Below, piece by piece: positions 43,754 to 52,063 of a stretch of DNA of 64,000 nt. The stretch's first letter is position 1; the number at the start of each line of letters is the position of its first letter. The stretch spans positions 1 to 64,000 of the forward strand of contig NZ_KK069997.1 in NCBI RefSeq assembly GCF_000576425.1. Reading direction: 5' to 3'. The position numbers and the translations under genes were made by a program. Below the pieces are notes generated by a model, which searched no databases, had not been told where the DNA came from, and worked only from the letters and a program-made list of their open reading frames with translations. This stretch comes from Brachybacterium phenoliresistens (GTDB taxonomy: Bacteria > Actinomycetota > Actinomycetes > Actinomycetales > Dermabacteraceae).

Positions 43754-44611
43754 TCAGCTCATGTCGTACGTGATGCGCCGGGCGAACCAGCGCTGCTGGA
43801 CCAGGGTGATCGCCACGAGCAGCACGAACAGGATCACCGCGACGGCGCTCGCCCGGCCCAGGCGGGCGGCGTCGAAGGCCTCGTGGTAGACGAGGGAGGC
43901 GATCACCTCGGTGCGGTGCTGGGGGCCGCCGCCGGTGAGGGCGTAGACCATGTCGAACACCTGGAAGCTCGCGACCACCTGCGTGACCGCGAGGAAGAAG
44001 GTCGTCGGCCGCAGCAGCGGCACGGTCATGTGGATCAGCGTGCGCCACGGTCCCGCCCCGTCCAGCCGGGCCGCCTCGTAGATCGAGCCGGGGATCCGCG
44101 AGAGGCCGGCCTGGAAGAACAGGGAGATGTACCCGACGTTCTGCCACACGGCCACGAAGGCGACGGCGGGCAGGGCCAGGGACGGGGAGGTCAGCCACTC
44201 CACGCGCATCCCGAGGATCGCGTTCATCGCCCCGGTGGAGGGCTGGAGGATCCACTTCCACACCACGCCCAGCGCCAGCGGCGCGCACACCCACGGGATC
44301 ACCACGATCACCCGCACGATCGAGGAGCCGGGAAGCGCCCGGTGCAGCTGCGTGGCCAGCCCCAGCCCCAGGGCCAGGGAGACGGGCACCGAGATCAGCG
44401 TGAACAGCGCCGTCACGGCGAGGGAGTTCAGCAGAGCTCCCCCGCCGATCAGGGCCGCATAGTTCTCCAGGCCCACGAACTCGCGCGTGCCCAGCAGGTC
44501 CCAGTCGAACAGGGAGACGACGAAGGCCAGCACCACCGGGAGCACCAGGAAGCAGGTGACGCCGATCAGGCTCGGCGCCACCAGCAGCCAGGCGACCAGC
44601 CCCCGCCGCAC
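43754..44611 (-). CDS. Carbohydrate ABC transporter permease, MalF/UgpA-type
   Basis: 285 residues with six hydrophobic segments. LLVAPSLIGVTCFLVLPVVL is the usual first helix and EAARLDGAGPWRTLIHMTVP the EAA motif. The GTG start at 44611 lies only 4 bp after the ettA stop without a good Shine-Dalgarno, so its translation probably depends on ribosomes finishing ettA. Partner of the MalG-type permease downstream. Confidence 0.9.
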   Translation of the reverse strand: MRRGLVAWLLVAPSLIGVTCFLVLPVVLAFVVSLFDWDLLGTREFVGLENYAALIGGGALLNSLAVTALFTLISVPVSLALGLGLATQLHRALPGSSIVRVIVVIPWVCAPLALGVVWKWILQPSTGAMNAILGMRVEWLTSPSLALPAVAFVAVWQNVGYISLFFQAGLSRIPGSIYEAARLDGAGPWRTLIHMTVPLLRPTTFFLAVTQVVASFQVFDMVYALTGGGPQHRTEVIASLVYHEAFDAARLGRASAVAVILFVLLVAITLVQQRWFARRITYDMS

Positions 44612-44615
44612 GAGG

Positions 44616-46298
44616 TCAGTCGCGGGTCAGGCGGCGGTGCGTGACGCGGTGGGGCCGCGCCGCGTCCTCGCCGAGGCGCTCGATCTTGTTCTTCTCGTAG
44701 GCCTCGAAGTTGCCCTCGAACCAGTGCCAGTTCGCCGGGTCCTCCTCGGTGCCCTCGTAGGCGAGGATGTGGGTCGCCACGCGGTCCAGGAACCAGCGGT
44801 CGTGGGAGACGACCACGGCGCAGCCCGGGAACTCCAGCAGGGCGTTCTCGAGGGAGCCGAGCGTCTGCACGTCCAGGTCGTTGGTGGGCTCGTCCAGCAG
44901 CAGCACGTTGCCGCCCTGCTTGAGGGTCAGCGCCAGGTTGAGCCGGTTGCGCTCGCCGCCGGAGAGGACGCCGGCCTTCTTCTGCTGGTCCGGGCCCTTG
45001 AAGCCGAACTGGGAGACGTAGGCGCGCGAGGGGATCTCGACCTTGCCGACCTGGATGAAGTCGAGTCCGTCGGAGACGACCTCCCACAGGTTCTTCTCCG
45101 GGTCGAGGTTCTCGCGGTTCTGGTCGACGTAGCTGATCTTCACGGTCTCGCCGACCTTGAGCTCGCCGCCGTCCAGCGGCTCCAGGCCCACGATCGTCTT
45201 GAACAGGGTCGACTTGCCGACGCCGTTGGGGCCGATCACGCCGATGATGCCGTTGGGCGGCAGGGAGAAGCTGAGGCCGTCGATGAGGACGCGATCCCCG
45301 AAGCCCTTCTTCAGGTCCTTCGCGTCGATGACGATGTTGCCCAGGCGCGGGCCCGGGGGGATCGTGATCTCCTCGAAGTCGAGCTTGCGGGTGCGCTCGG
45401 CCTCCGCGGCCATCTCCTCGTAGCGGGCCAGACGCGCCTTGGACTTCGCCTGGCGGCCCTTGGCGTTGGAGCGCACCCACTCCAGCTCCTCCTTGAGGCG
45501 CTTGGCGAGCTTGGCGTCCTTCTTGCCCTGGACGTTCAGGCGCTCCTCCTTCTTCTCCAGGTAGGTGGAGTAGTTGCCCTCGTAGGGGTAGAGGTGGCCG
45601 CGGTCGACCTCGGCGATCCACTGGGCGACGTGGTCCAGGAAGTACCGGTCGTGGGTGACGGCGATGACGGCGCCCTCGTACTGCTGCAGGTGCTGCTCGA
45701 GCCAGAGCACGCTCTCGGCGTCGAGGTGGTTGGTGGGCTCGTCCAGCAGCAGCAGGTCCGGCTTCTCCAGCAGCAGCTTGCACAGCGCCACGCGGCGGCG
45801 CTCGCCCCCGGAGAGGTGGGTGACGCTCTCGTCGCCGGGCGGGCAGCGCAGGGCGTCCATCGCCTGCTCGAGCTGGGAGTCGAGGTCCCAGCCGTTCGCG
45901 GCGTCGATGTCGGACTGGAGCTTGCCCATCTCCTCCATCAGCGCGTCGAAGTCGGCGTCGGGCTCGGCCATCTCCTCGCCGATGGCGTTGAAGCGCTGCA
46001 CCTTGCGGTACAGGTCCCCCATGCCCTCCTGGACGTTCTCCAGGACGGTCTTGGTCTCGTCCAGCGGCGGCTCCTGCAGCAGGATCCCGACGCTGTAGCC
46101 GGGGCTGAGGCGCGCCTCGCCGTTGGAGGGCTGGTCCAGGCCCGCCATGATCTTCAGGATGGTCGACTTGCCGGCGCCGTTGGGGCCGACCATGCCGATC
46201 TTCGCGCCCGGGTAGAAGCTCATGGTGACGTCGTCGAGGATCACCTTCTCGCCGACGGCCTTGCGGGCCTTGTACATGGTGTAGATGAACTCTGCCAC
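44616..46298 (-). CDS. ettA: Energy-dependent translational throttle protein EttA (ABC-F)
   Basis: 560 residues. Two ABC domains: Walker A GPNGAGKST (~39) and GPNGVGKST (~352), signatures HLSGGERRR and VLSGGERNR, Walker B LLLLDEPTNHLD and LLLDEPTNDLD. The charged P-site tRNA-interaction linker (KKDAKLAKRLKEELEWVRSN) lies between. Binds the ribosomal E site and gates elongation according to ATP/ADP. AGGAG lies about 9 nt before the ATG. Unusually, two sugar permease genes follow within 4 bp. Confidence 0.95.
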   Translation of the reverse strand: MAEFIYTMYKARKAVGEKVILDDVTMSFYPGAKIGMVGPNGAGKSTILKIMAGLDQPSNGEARLSPGYSVGILLQEPPLDETKTVLENVQEGMGDLYRKVQRFNAIGEEMAEPDADFDALMEEMGKLQSDIDAANGWDLDSQLEQAMDALRCPPGDESVTHLSGGERRRVALCKLLLEKPDLLLLDEPTNHLDAESVLWLEQHLQQYEGAVIAVTHDRYFLDHVAQWIAEVDRGHLYPYEGNYSTYLEKKEERLNVQGKKDAKLAKRLKEELEWVRSNAKGRQAKSKARLARYEEMAAEAERTRKLDFEEITIPPGPRLGNIVIDAKDLKKGFGDRVLIDGLSFSLPPNGIIGVIGPNGVGKSTLFKTIVGLEPLDGGELKVGETVKISYVDQNRENLDPEKNLWEVVSDGLDFIQVGKVEIPSRAYVSQFGFKGPDQQKKAGVLSGGERNRLNLALTLKQGGNVLLLDEPTNDLDVQTLGSLENALLEFPGCAVVVSHDRWFLDRVATHILAYEGTEEDPANWHWFEGNFEAYEKNKIERLGEDAARPHRVTHRRLTRD

Positions 46299-46393
46299 TG
46301 CGATGCTCTCCTGGTGGAAGACGGGGTCTGTCAGGTCTGGTGGTGCGCGGCGCGCGCGAGGGGCCGCGGCACCCGGTCAAGACTACCCGGGGC

Positions 46394-47080
46394 TCACTCG
46401 AGGACGACGCCGCGCGCGGCCAGGACCTCGCGGGCGATCTCGCTGCCGTGGCGGGTGCCCTCGGGGTGCTGGTCGCCGTTGCGGGGCCACAGGTGCGCAT
46501 CGATGCCCAGGGCGCGGGCGGCCTCGACGTTGTCGGCCCGGTCGTCGAAGAAGACGACCGAGCGCGGCACGGCGACGCCCCCGGACTCGTGGGCGAGCAC
46601 CTCCAGCAGGATCCGGAAGATCTCCGGATCGGGCTTCACGACCTTCTCCTCGCCGGAGATGATCGCGAAGCTCATCGCCTCGAACCAGTCGGCGCGGCGC
46701 ACGGCCTCCCCGAACGCCTCGGAGGCGTTGGACAGCAGCACCAGGCGCACGCCGGAGCGCGCCATGTCGTGCAGCAGGGCGCGGGAGTCGGGATCCAGAC
46801 GCAGGAAGTACCGGTCGTCGGCCTTCTGCAGGTCCTCGACCTCCTCCTCGGTGAGGTCGCCGATGCCCGCGGCGGCGGCCACCGCGCGCCAGTACTCCTC
46901 GCGGCTGGTGCGCCCGGCGTCGTAGTCCGGCCGATGCGACCAGACGGCCTCCCGCAGGGCGTCCTGGTCCCCGCCGAGCAGGGCATAGAGGTCGGGCACC
47001 GGGTCGTGCCCGGCGCTGAGGACCCCGCCGTGGTCGAGGACGACGGTGGGACGGCTGGGGGTGCGGCGCTTGCGGCTCAT
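46394..47080 (-). CDS. HAD-superfamily hydrolase
   Basis: 228 residues. VVLDHGGVL is motif I (nucleophile Asp; the DxGGVL form), VLLSNAS motif II, KPDPEIF motif III with Lys and VVFFDDRADNVEAARALG motif IV. This is the HAD-IA group with a helical cap; acts on a phosphate or halide substrate not known. The usual second Asp of motif I is Gly, as in the epoxide hydrolase/GGVL subgroup. ATG 47080 overlaps the upstream protease stop as ATGA. Confidence 0.87.
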   Translation of the reverse strand: MSRKRRTPSRPTVVLDHGGVLSAGHDPVPDLYALLGGDQDALREAVWSHRPDYDAGRTSREEYWRAVAAAAGIGDLTEEEVEDLQKADDRYFLRLDPDSRALLHDMARSGVRLVLLSNASEAFGEAVRRADWFEAMSFAIISGEEKVVKPDPEIFRILLEVLAHESGGVAVPRSVVFFDDRADNVEAARALGIDAHLWPRNGDQHPEGTRHGSEIAREVLAARGVVLE

Positions 47081-48234
47081 GATCCCTCGCAGGTGGGAAG
47101 GCCGTCCACGGTGCCCGTGGCGGCGATGGACTCGGTGGCCTCGAGGGCCTGGTCGAAGGTGTCGACGCGGACGACCTGCAGCCCGGAGGGCACGTTCCCG
47201 GCGACCTCGTCGCAGTTCTGCCCCGGGGCCAGGAAGTAGTCGGCGCCCGCGTCCCGGGCCCCGATCATCTTCTGCCGGATCCCGCCGATGGGGCCGACGG
47301 CGCCGTCCTCGGCGATGGTGCCCGTCCCGGCGATCTCGCGGCCGCCGGGCAGCGCGCCCTCGGTGAGCTCGTCGTAGACGCTCAGGGAGAACATCAGCCC
47401 GGCGCTGGGGCCGCCGATGTCCCCCACCGAGATCCCCACGTCGAAGGGGAACTCGTAGCCGTCGGCGAGGACGACGCCCATCCTCGCCGTCCCGTCCACC
47501 TCGCGGGTGGGGACGGACAGCTCGAGGTCCTCGCCTCCGCGGCGCACCGTCAGCGCGATCTCCTCGCCGGGGACGGACCGGGCCACCAGCTGCTGGGTGG
47601 CGGCGGCGTCCGCGGTGCGCTCGCCCCGGACCGCGAGGATCTCGTCGCCCGCCTCGAGGACGTCCGCGGAGGCGGCGCCGTCCTCGATCCCGGCGACCAC
47701 GACGGTGCGCTCGTAGGGGATGCCCAGCTCGTCCAGGGCCACGGCCACGGCGCCCTGCTGCGAGGTCGACATCTGCACGGTGTTCTCGAGGGTCACGTCC
47801 TCGCGGGTGCGGCCCTCGGGGAACAGCAGCTCGCGCGGGAACACGGCGCGGGAGCGGTCGAACCAGGCCAGGACCACCTCGGCGGCGGTGACCGTGTAGC
47901 CGGGGCCGCCGTCGACGGAGACCGTGGTCATCATCAGCTTCCCGTCGCTGGGGTAGGTCTCGTGGCCCTCGATCGAGATGATGTCCTCGTCCTGGTACTG
48001 CCCCAGCACGTCGATCGCGGGGCCGGGCTGCTCGATCACGTACGGCACCGGCACGGCGGAGCAGCCGACCATCAGTCCCAGCAGGACCGTGCCGCTGATC
48101 AGCGCGGTGCGGGGATGGGCGAAGGCGGAGCGCTCCAGGATGCGTCCCAGGGTCCGCCGCACGGGGCCCGGCTGCTGCGGCGCGCCGTCGCCGGCGGGAG
48201 GCGGACTGGTGGTGGGGGCGGGAGCATCGGGCAC
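47077..48234 (-). CDS. PDZ and Lon-type (S16) protease domain protein, YlbL/Rv3194c-like
   Basis: 385 residues. A cytosolic Pro-rich tail, one membrane helix (TALISGTVLLGLMVGC), a PDZ domain (~140-215: GAASADVLEAGDEILAVRGE) and a C-terminal Lon-type Ser-Lys peptidase: GDIGGPSAGLMFSLSVYDEL with the Ser, and GGIRQKMIGARDAGADYFLAP (split) with the Lys. Same order as Rv3194c and Bacillus YlbL. GTG 48234 is taken because CACAAT lies 6 nt upstream. Divergent from the zincin gene, a pairing conserved in actinobacteria. Confidence 0.9.
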   Translation of the reverse strand: MPDAPAPTTSPPPAGDGAPQQPGPVRRTLGRILERSAFAHPRTALISGTVLLGLMVGCSAVPVPYVIEQPGPAIDVLGQYQDEDIISIEGHETYPSDGKLMMTTVSVDGGPGYTVTAAEVVLAWFDRSRAVFPRELLFPEGRTREDVTLENTVQMSTSQQGAVAVALDELGIPYERTVVVAGIEDGAASADVLEAGDEILAVRGERTADAAATQQLVARSVPGEEIALTVRRGGEDLELSVPTREVDGTARMGVVLADGYEFPFDVGISVGDIGGPSAGLMFSLSVYDELTEGALPGGREIAGTGTIAEDGAVGPIGGIRQKMIGARDAGADYFLAPGQNCDEVAGNVPSGLQVVRVDTFDQALEATESIAATGTVDGLPTCEGS

Positions 48235-48360
48235 CAGGACATTGTGCCCCAGCGGCCTGGACGCGCTCGCGCCCACAGCGAACACCGAGCCGGCGGACAG
48301 CCGCGGCGGGGGTCCCCTGGATAGGCTGATCGCATCCGCGCACCACCCCAGGAGGTCACG

Positions 48361-49974
48361 ATGGAGTCCGAGGACAGGTCCCCCGATCCGCAGGAGGAGG
48401 CGCTGCGCCGCCTGCTCGAGGAGGCGTTCGGCGGGGCTCTCCCGCCCGGCGCCCTGGAGGGGATGGATCTGGGCGAGCTCGCCCGGCAGGCCAACCTCCC
48501 CACCGACCCGAACCAGCTGCGGGCCGCCGCCGCCCAGATGCAGCACCTCTTCTCCACCCCGGGCGAGGGGCCGGTGAACTGGAAGCTCGCGGGCGACCTG
48601 GCCCGCCAGACGGCCCTGGGACAGCAGCGCCTGCCCGGCCAGCCGGAGCCGACCGGCTCCCCCGGCGATCCTGCGCCGACGCCCCAGCAGACCCGGGACC
48701 TGCGCGAGGCCGCCCAGATCGCCGCGCTGTGGCTGGGCGAGGCGATGGACTTCGACGTCCCCGCGCAGGAGCTGGACGTGTGGGGGCGCGGCACCTGGGT
48801 GCATCGGACCCTGCCGCGCTGGGAGTCCACCGTCGAACCGGTCGCGAAGTACATGGCCGGAGCGATCGGCGACGCCATCACCGCGCAGATGCAGGGCTCC
48901 GGCATGGCCCTTCCCGGCGACCCGGCGCAGATGATGGAGCGCATGGGCGGCACCCTGTTCGGTATCCAGTTCGGCCAGGCGATCGGCACCCTGGCCCGGG
49001 AGGTCGCCGGCACCACGGACCTCTCGCTCCCGCTCGGCCCCGAGGGCACCCCGGCGCTGGTCGCCGCCAACGTCGAGGACTTCATCGCCCAGCAGTCGCT
49101 GGACCCCTCGGCCGCGCGGATCTTCCTGGCCGCCCGCGAGCTCGCGCACACGGCGCTGTTCACCGCGGCCCCGTGGCTGGGGCGGACCCTGTTCGCCGCG
49201 ATCGAGGACTACGCCCGCGGGATCACCCTGGATCTGGACGCCCTGGACGAGATGGTCCGCGGGCTGGATCTCTCCGACCCGGAGTCGCTGCAGCAGCACC
49301 GTCCGGAGGACATGTTCGTCTTCACCCGGCGGGAGGCGCAGGAGCGCGCCCTCGAGGAGCTCGCCACCACCCTCGCCCTGGTCGAGGCCTGGGTCGACCA
49401 TGTGACCACCCATGCCCTGACCGGCAAGCTCCCCCAGGTCGACGCCATGCGCGAGGTCCTGCGCCGGCGCCGCGCGACCGGCAGCCCGGCCGAGGGGATG
49501 CTCGCGCAGACCGTCGGCATCGAGCTGCGGCCCCGCCGCGTGCGCGAGGCCCTGGCCTGGTGGGACAGCGTGCTGGCGACGGAGGGCACGAGCGGCCGCG
49601 AGGCCCACTGGGCCCACCCGGATCTCCTGCCCACGGTCGACGTGCTCGCCGGCTCCCCGCAGCCGCCGCAGCCGGCCGATGCCTCCGAGGAGGAGCTCGC
49701 GGCCGTCGGGCTGCCCGAGGACTTCGACGCGGAGCTCGCCAAGCTGCTCTCGGGCGACGGCGGGGAGGATGCCCCGCGCGAGGACGACCGCGGCGGTCTG
49801 CGCGACCGCTCCGACGCCGCCGAGGACTCCGCGGACGCGGCGGAGGGCCCCGACGGCGAGGGCACTGGCGGCGGCGACGCGAGCGGGCCGTCCGGCTCGG
49901 ACGGCCCCGCCGACGAGGACGGCCCCTCGGGCACCGCAGGACCGGCCGACGGCGACGGACGTGACCGCCCCTGA
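48361..49974 (+). CDS. Zincin-like metallopeptidase (DUF2342, Rv3195-like)
   Basis: 537 residues. The DUF2342 core runs ~70-430: VNWKLAGDLARQ, the WLGEAMDF region, MGGTLFGIQFGQAIGTLA, and the motif ARELAHTALFTAAPWLG in which the helix carries Glu and His (RExxH rather than HExxH). The last ~95 residues are acidic and low-complexity (Asp/Gly/Glu/Pro). AGGAGG precedes ATG 48361 and TAGGCT lies at 48322. Its neighbour on the other strand is the Rv3194c-like protease, as in M. tuberculosis. The NUDIX gene overlaps its end by 14 bp. Confidence 0.87.
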   Translation: MESEDRSPDPQEEALRRLLEEAFGGALPPGALEGMDLGELARQANLPTDPNQLRAAAAQMQHLFSTPGEGPVNWKLAGDLARQTALGQQRLPGQPEPTGSPGDPAPTPQQTRDLREAAQIAALWLGEAMDFDVPAQELDVWGRGTWVHRTLPRWESTVEPVAKYMAGAIGDAITAQMQGSGMALPGDPAQMMERMGGTLFGIQFGQAIGTLAREVAGTTDLSLPLGPEGTPALVAANVEDFIAQQSLDPSAARIFLAARELAHTALFTAAPWLGRTLFAAIEDYARGITLDLDALDEMVRGLDLSDPESLQQHRPEDMFVFTRREAQERALEELATTLALVEAWVDHVTTHALTGKLPQVDAMREVLRRRRATGSPAEGMLAQTVGIELRPRRVREALAWWDSVLATEGTSGREAHWAHPDLLPTVDVLAGSPQPPQPADASEEELAAVGLPEDFDAELAKLLSGDGGEDAPREDDRGGLRDRSDAAEDSADAAEGPDGEGTGGGDASGPSGSDGPADEDGPSGTAGPADGDGRDRP

Positions 49975-50548
49975 CCTGGCCGGCGAGGGCGCGAGCGCTC
50001 GCGCCCTCGCCGAGCTGGCCGCGGGCCGCTCCCCCGCGATCGACGAGACCCTCCGCGACCGGTTCGCCGCACTGCTGAGGGGGCGCCCGGAGGCGATGCA
50101 TCGGGCAGGCGGCCCGGTGCACCTCACCGCCAGCGCCTTCGTCGTGGATGCGCCGGGCGAGCACGTCGCCCTGGTCTGGCACCGCAAGGGCGGCTTCTGG
50201 GTGCAGCCCGGCGGCCACATCGATCCCGACGAGACGAGCTTCGAGCAGGCGGCGCGCCGCGAGGTCGGCGAGGAGACCGGGCTGGAGGGCCTGGAGCGGC
50301 TCGGGCCGGGGCCGGCGATGCTGCACCGGCACGACCTCTCGGCCGCCTTCGGCGCCTGCCAGGAGCACTGGGACGTCCAGTACCTGCTGCGCGCACCGGC
50401 CGCCGCGGAGGACGTCCCGCTGCGCCCCAGCGCGGAGAGCCCCCGGGTGATCTGGTCGCGCTGGGACGTCCTGCCCGAGGGCACCGTCGCCGACATCCCC
50501 GGGACGCTGCGCACGCTGCGGCCCGTGATGGAGTCCCTGCTCCCCTGA
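49961..50548 (+). CDS. NUDIX hydrolase
   Basis: 195 residues. The NUDIX box GGHIDPDETSFEQAARREVG followed by EETGLEG is complete (G-x5-E-x7-REV-x-EE-x-G). A ~60-residue helical extension precedes it. Hydrolyses a nucleoside diphosphate linked to an unknown moiety. GTG 49961 starts inside the last codons of the zincin gene; the frame is read from there because the NUDIX fold plus extension begins immediately. Convergent with the YgjP-like gene. Confidence 0.88.
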   Translation: MTAPDLAGEGASARALAELAAGRSPAIDETLRDRFAALLRGRPEAMHRAGGPVHLTASAFVVDAPGEHVALVWHRKGGFWVQPGGHIDPDETSFEQAARREVGEETGLEGLERLGPGPAMLHRHDLSAAFGACQEHWDVQYLLRAPAAAEDVPLRPSAESPRVIWSRWDVLPEGTVADIPGTLRTLRPVMESLLP

Positions 50549-50560
50549 CGGGGACGGGGC

Positions 50561-51217
50561 TCAGCTCCGATCGGAGCCCGCCCGCGGCGCTCCGGGCAGG
50601 TCGCCTTCCTCGCCCACGTCGCCCTCACCGCCCTCGTCGCCCTCGTCGCCCTCGAGGTCGAGCTTCCAGTCCTGCGCGTGGGCGACGCCCTCGAGGAAGC
50701 CGCGGGCACGCTCGGTGCGGGGGTAGCGGTTCACGAGCTCCTGGAAGGCGGGGCCGTGACCGGGGACGAACAGGTGCGCGAGCTCGTGGACGAGCACCGC
50801 CTCGAGGACCCAGGTGGGCATGCCCTGCAGGCGATGCGAGAGCCGGATCGTCCGCTCGGAGGGGGTGCACGAGCCCCAGCGCCGGTTCTGCCGGGACGAC
50901 CAGGTCACCGAGAGCGGTCTCGCCTGCCCGGAGAAGTGCTCCTCGGACAGACGGCGGGCCAGCCGCATCAGATCGCGGTCGCTGCGGTCCCGGGGAGCGC
51001 GCACCGCCTCCTTGCGGGAGAGCTGCTCGATCATGCGGGTCACCCACTCGCGCTCCTCGCGCGCCCCGAAGGACGCGGGCATCGCCACCACCAGGTCGCC
51101 GTCGCGCCGGGTGATCGAGATGCTGCGGGTGCGCCGCGCCGAGCGACGCACCAGGACGCGCTCGCCGCGGGGCCCGGTCTGCTCGGCGACGGTCGTACGG
51201 CTCGTGGTGCGGGGCAT
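50561..51217 (-). CDS. YgjP-like (DUF45, SprT-type) metallopeptidase
   Basis: 218 residues. VHELAHLFVPGHGPAFQELV has the HExxH plus downstream His of YgjP/WSS1-like gluzincins. VRRSARRTRSISITRRDGDL at the N-terminus and RRWGSCTPSERTIRLSHRL are also family features. The acidic tail (GDEGDEGGEGDVGEEGD) is low-complexity. Substrate unknown; relatives act on DNA-protein crosslinks, which would fit the repair genes nearby but is inference. ATG 51217 is chosen with GAGG upstream. Confidence 0.87.
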   Translation of the reverse strand: MPRTTSRTTVAEQTGPRGERVLVRRSARRTRSISITRRDGDLVVAMPASFGAREEREWVTRMIEQLSRKEAVRAPRDRSDRDLMRLARRLSEEHFSGQARPLSVTWSSRQNRRWGSCTPSERTIRLSHRLQGMPTWVLEAVLVHELAHLFVPGHGPAFQELVNRYPRTERARGFLEGVAHAQDWKLDLEGDEGDEGGEGDVGEEGDLPGAPRAGSDRS

Positions 51218-51253
51218 GGGGGAAGCCTCGCAGAAAAAAGTCGGCGCTGTCGG

Positions 51254-51379
51254 TCGTCCACAGCTGTGCACCCTGTCACTGCACGTCACAGCGCCTCTCG
51301 CCGTGCAGCGCCCCCGTCATCCACACGCGTGCCCACCAGCGTCCCCGGTCTTTCCACAGCATTCGACCGCTTGTCCACA
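51254..51379. other. Cluster of four DnaA-box-like sites
   Basis: TTGTCCACA (51371-51379) matches the actinobacterial DnaA box exactly; TCGTCCACA (51254-51262) and TCATCCACA (51317-51325) have one mismatch; CTTTCCACA (51350-51358) has two. All are in the same orientation within 126 bp, between the YgjP-like gene and the promoter at 51399. There is no dnaA or dnaN here, so this is not the standard oriC. Confidence 0.55.
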
Positions 51380-51398
51380 GCGGCGGCGGGCCAGGCCT

Positions 51399-51428
51399 TT
51401 GACCAGCATCCCCTCCAGGCACTAGGTT
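51399..51428 (+). promoter_or_regulatory. Strong housekeeping-type promoter
   Basis: TTGACC (51399-51404), 18 nt, TAGGTT (51423-51428). Among the clearest -35/-10 pairs seen in the window. The predicted start (about 51434-51436) is right at the foot of a perfect 13-bp inverted repeat. Confidence 0.65.
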
Positions 51429-51433
51429 CGCTG

Positions 51434-51614
51434 GGAAGTGAGGCCCCGGGATAACTAGCAGATCGCACACGGGGAAGGTGCGCGTGGTGCTGAGCGCCCC
51501 CGGGGCCTCACCCAGACCCCCGCCCGTGCGGCGGGCCGGTATCGACGGTCGTGGTCCGTCGCACGCACTTCCCCGCTCCCCGCGGAGCACCTCAGATCCC
51601 GAAGCGTGCGACGG
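51434..51614 (+). ncRNA. Candidate structured small RNA or structured leader
   Basis: Directly after the promoter, GTGAGGCCCCGGG (51438-51450) pairs perfectly over 13 bp with CCCGGGGCCTCAC (51499-51511), with an inner CGCAC/GTGCG stem. A second perfect repeat, CCGTCGCACGC (51556-51566) with GCGTGCGACGG (51604-51614), encloses a further small stem. No protein frame with a plausible start crosses the region. It does not show the hallmarks of SRP RNA, tmRNA or RNase P RNA. It could be a free RNA or the 5' leader of the DUF5679 gene at 51738. Confidence 0.45.
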
Positions 51615-51737
51615 GCCCCGGACCCGCCCTCTCCCTGATTCGTGGCTTTGACCTGCGCCCCGTTAGAGTGGGCCGACCCCGCTCGGAGCAGGCTGTGCAG
51701 CCGCGCAGCCCGCGTGAGCCGTTTGAAGGAGATATGC

Positions 51738-51896
51738 ATGGCTGACGAGAAGTACGCAGGGGAGTTCTACTGCGTGAAGTGCCGCGAGAAGCGCGAGGCC
51801 GAGGGCGACGTGGTCGTCTCGAACGGTCGGCGCATGGCCAAGGCCGTGTGCCCCGAGTGCGGCACGAAGCTCAACCGCATCCTCGGCAAGGCCTGA
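51738..51896 (+). CDS. DUF5679 small zinc-ribbon protein
   Basis: 52 residues. GEFYCVKCREKRE and AVCPECGTKLNRIL place four Cys as two CxxC knuckles, a one-zinc ribbon; the middle NGRRMAKA is conserved in this actinobacterial family. Function unknown, perhaps RNA or ribosome contact. AAGGAG ends 6 nt before ATG 51738. Possibly read from the promoter at 51399 with a ~300-nt leader. A strong two-way terminator lies downstream. Confidence 0.88.
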   Translation: MADEKYAGEFYCVKCREKREAEGDVVVSNGRRMAKAVCPECGTKLNRILGKA

Positions 51897-52005
51897 TCGA
51901 CGAGGGCTCGGCCCGGAGCCGACGGTGAGGAACGAGCCGGCGGCGGAGGACCGTGCCCAGGAGATCAGGCCTCATCACGCGGCCTGGTCGACGCACGACA
52001 GCGGG

Positions 52006-52038
52006 AAGGGGCGGGGCACCATCGGTGCCCCGCCCCTT
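52006..52038. terminator. Bidirectional terminator hairpin
   Basis: AAGGGGCGGGGCACC-ATC-GGTGCCCCGCCCCTT: a 15-bp perfect stem with 3-nt loop between the convergent DUF5679 and whiB7 genes, followed by CTGT on the plus strand. Core sequence nearly equal to the hairpin at 37036-37063. Confidence 0.85.
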
Positions 52039-52063
52039 CTGTGCTCGGACGGGCCGCGCCTGC

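Noticed and set aside
50561..50640. Acidic repeat tail of the YgjP-like protein as a functional domain
   Set aside because: Low-complexity Asp/Glu/Gly coded by GTCGCC-type repeats; more likely replication slippage.
51254..51379. Chromosomal origin (oriC)
   Set aside because: DnaA-box-like sites are present, but there is no dnaA, dnaN, rpmH or AT-rich unwinding region; reported only as a DnaA-box cluster.
51434..51614. SRP RNA, tmRNA or RNase P RNA
   Set aside because: None of the conserved core strings (SRP tetraloop hairpin, tmRNA ends, RNase P GAGGAAAGTCC) is visible; left as an unidentified structured RNA.
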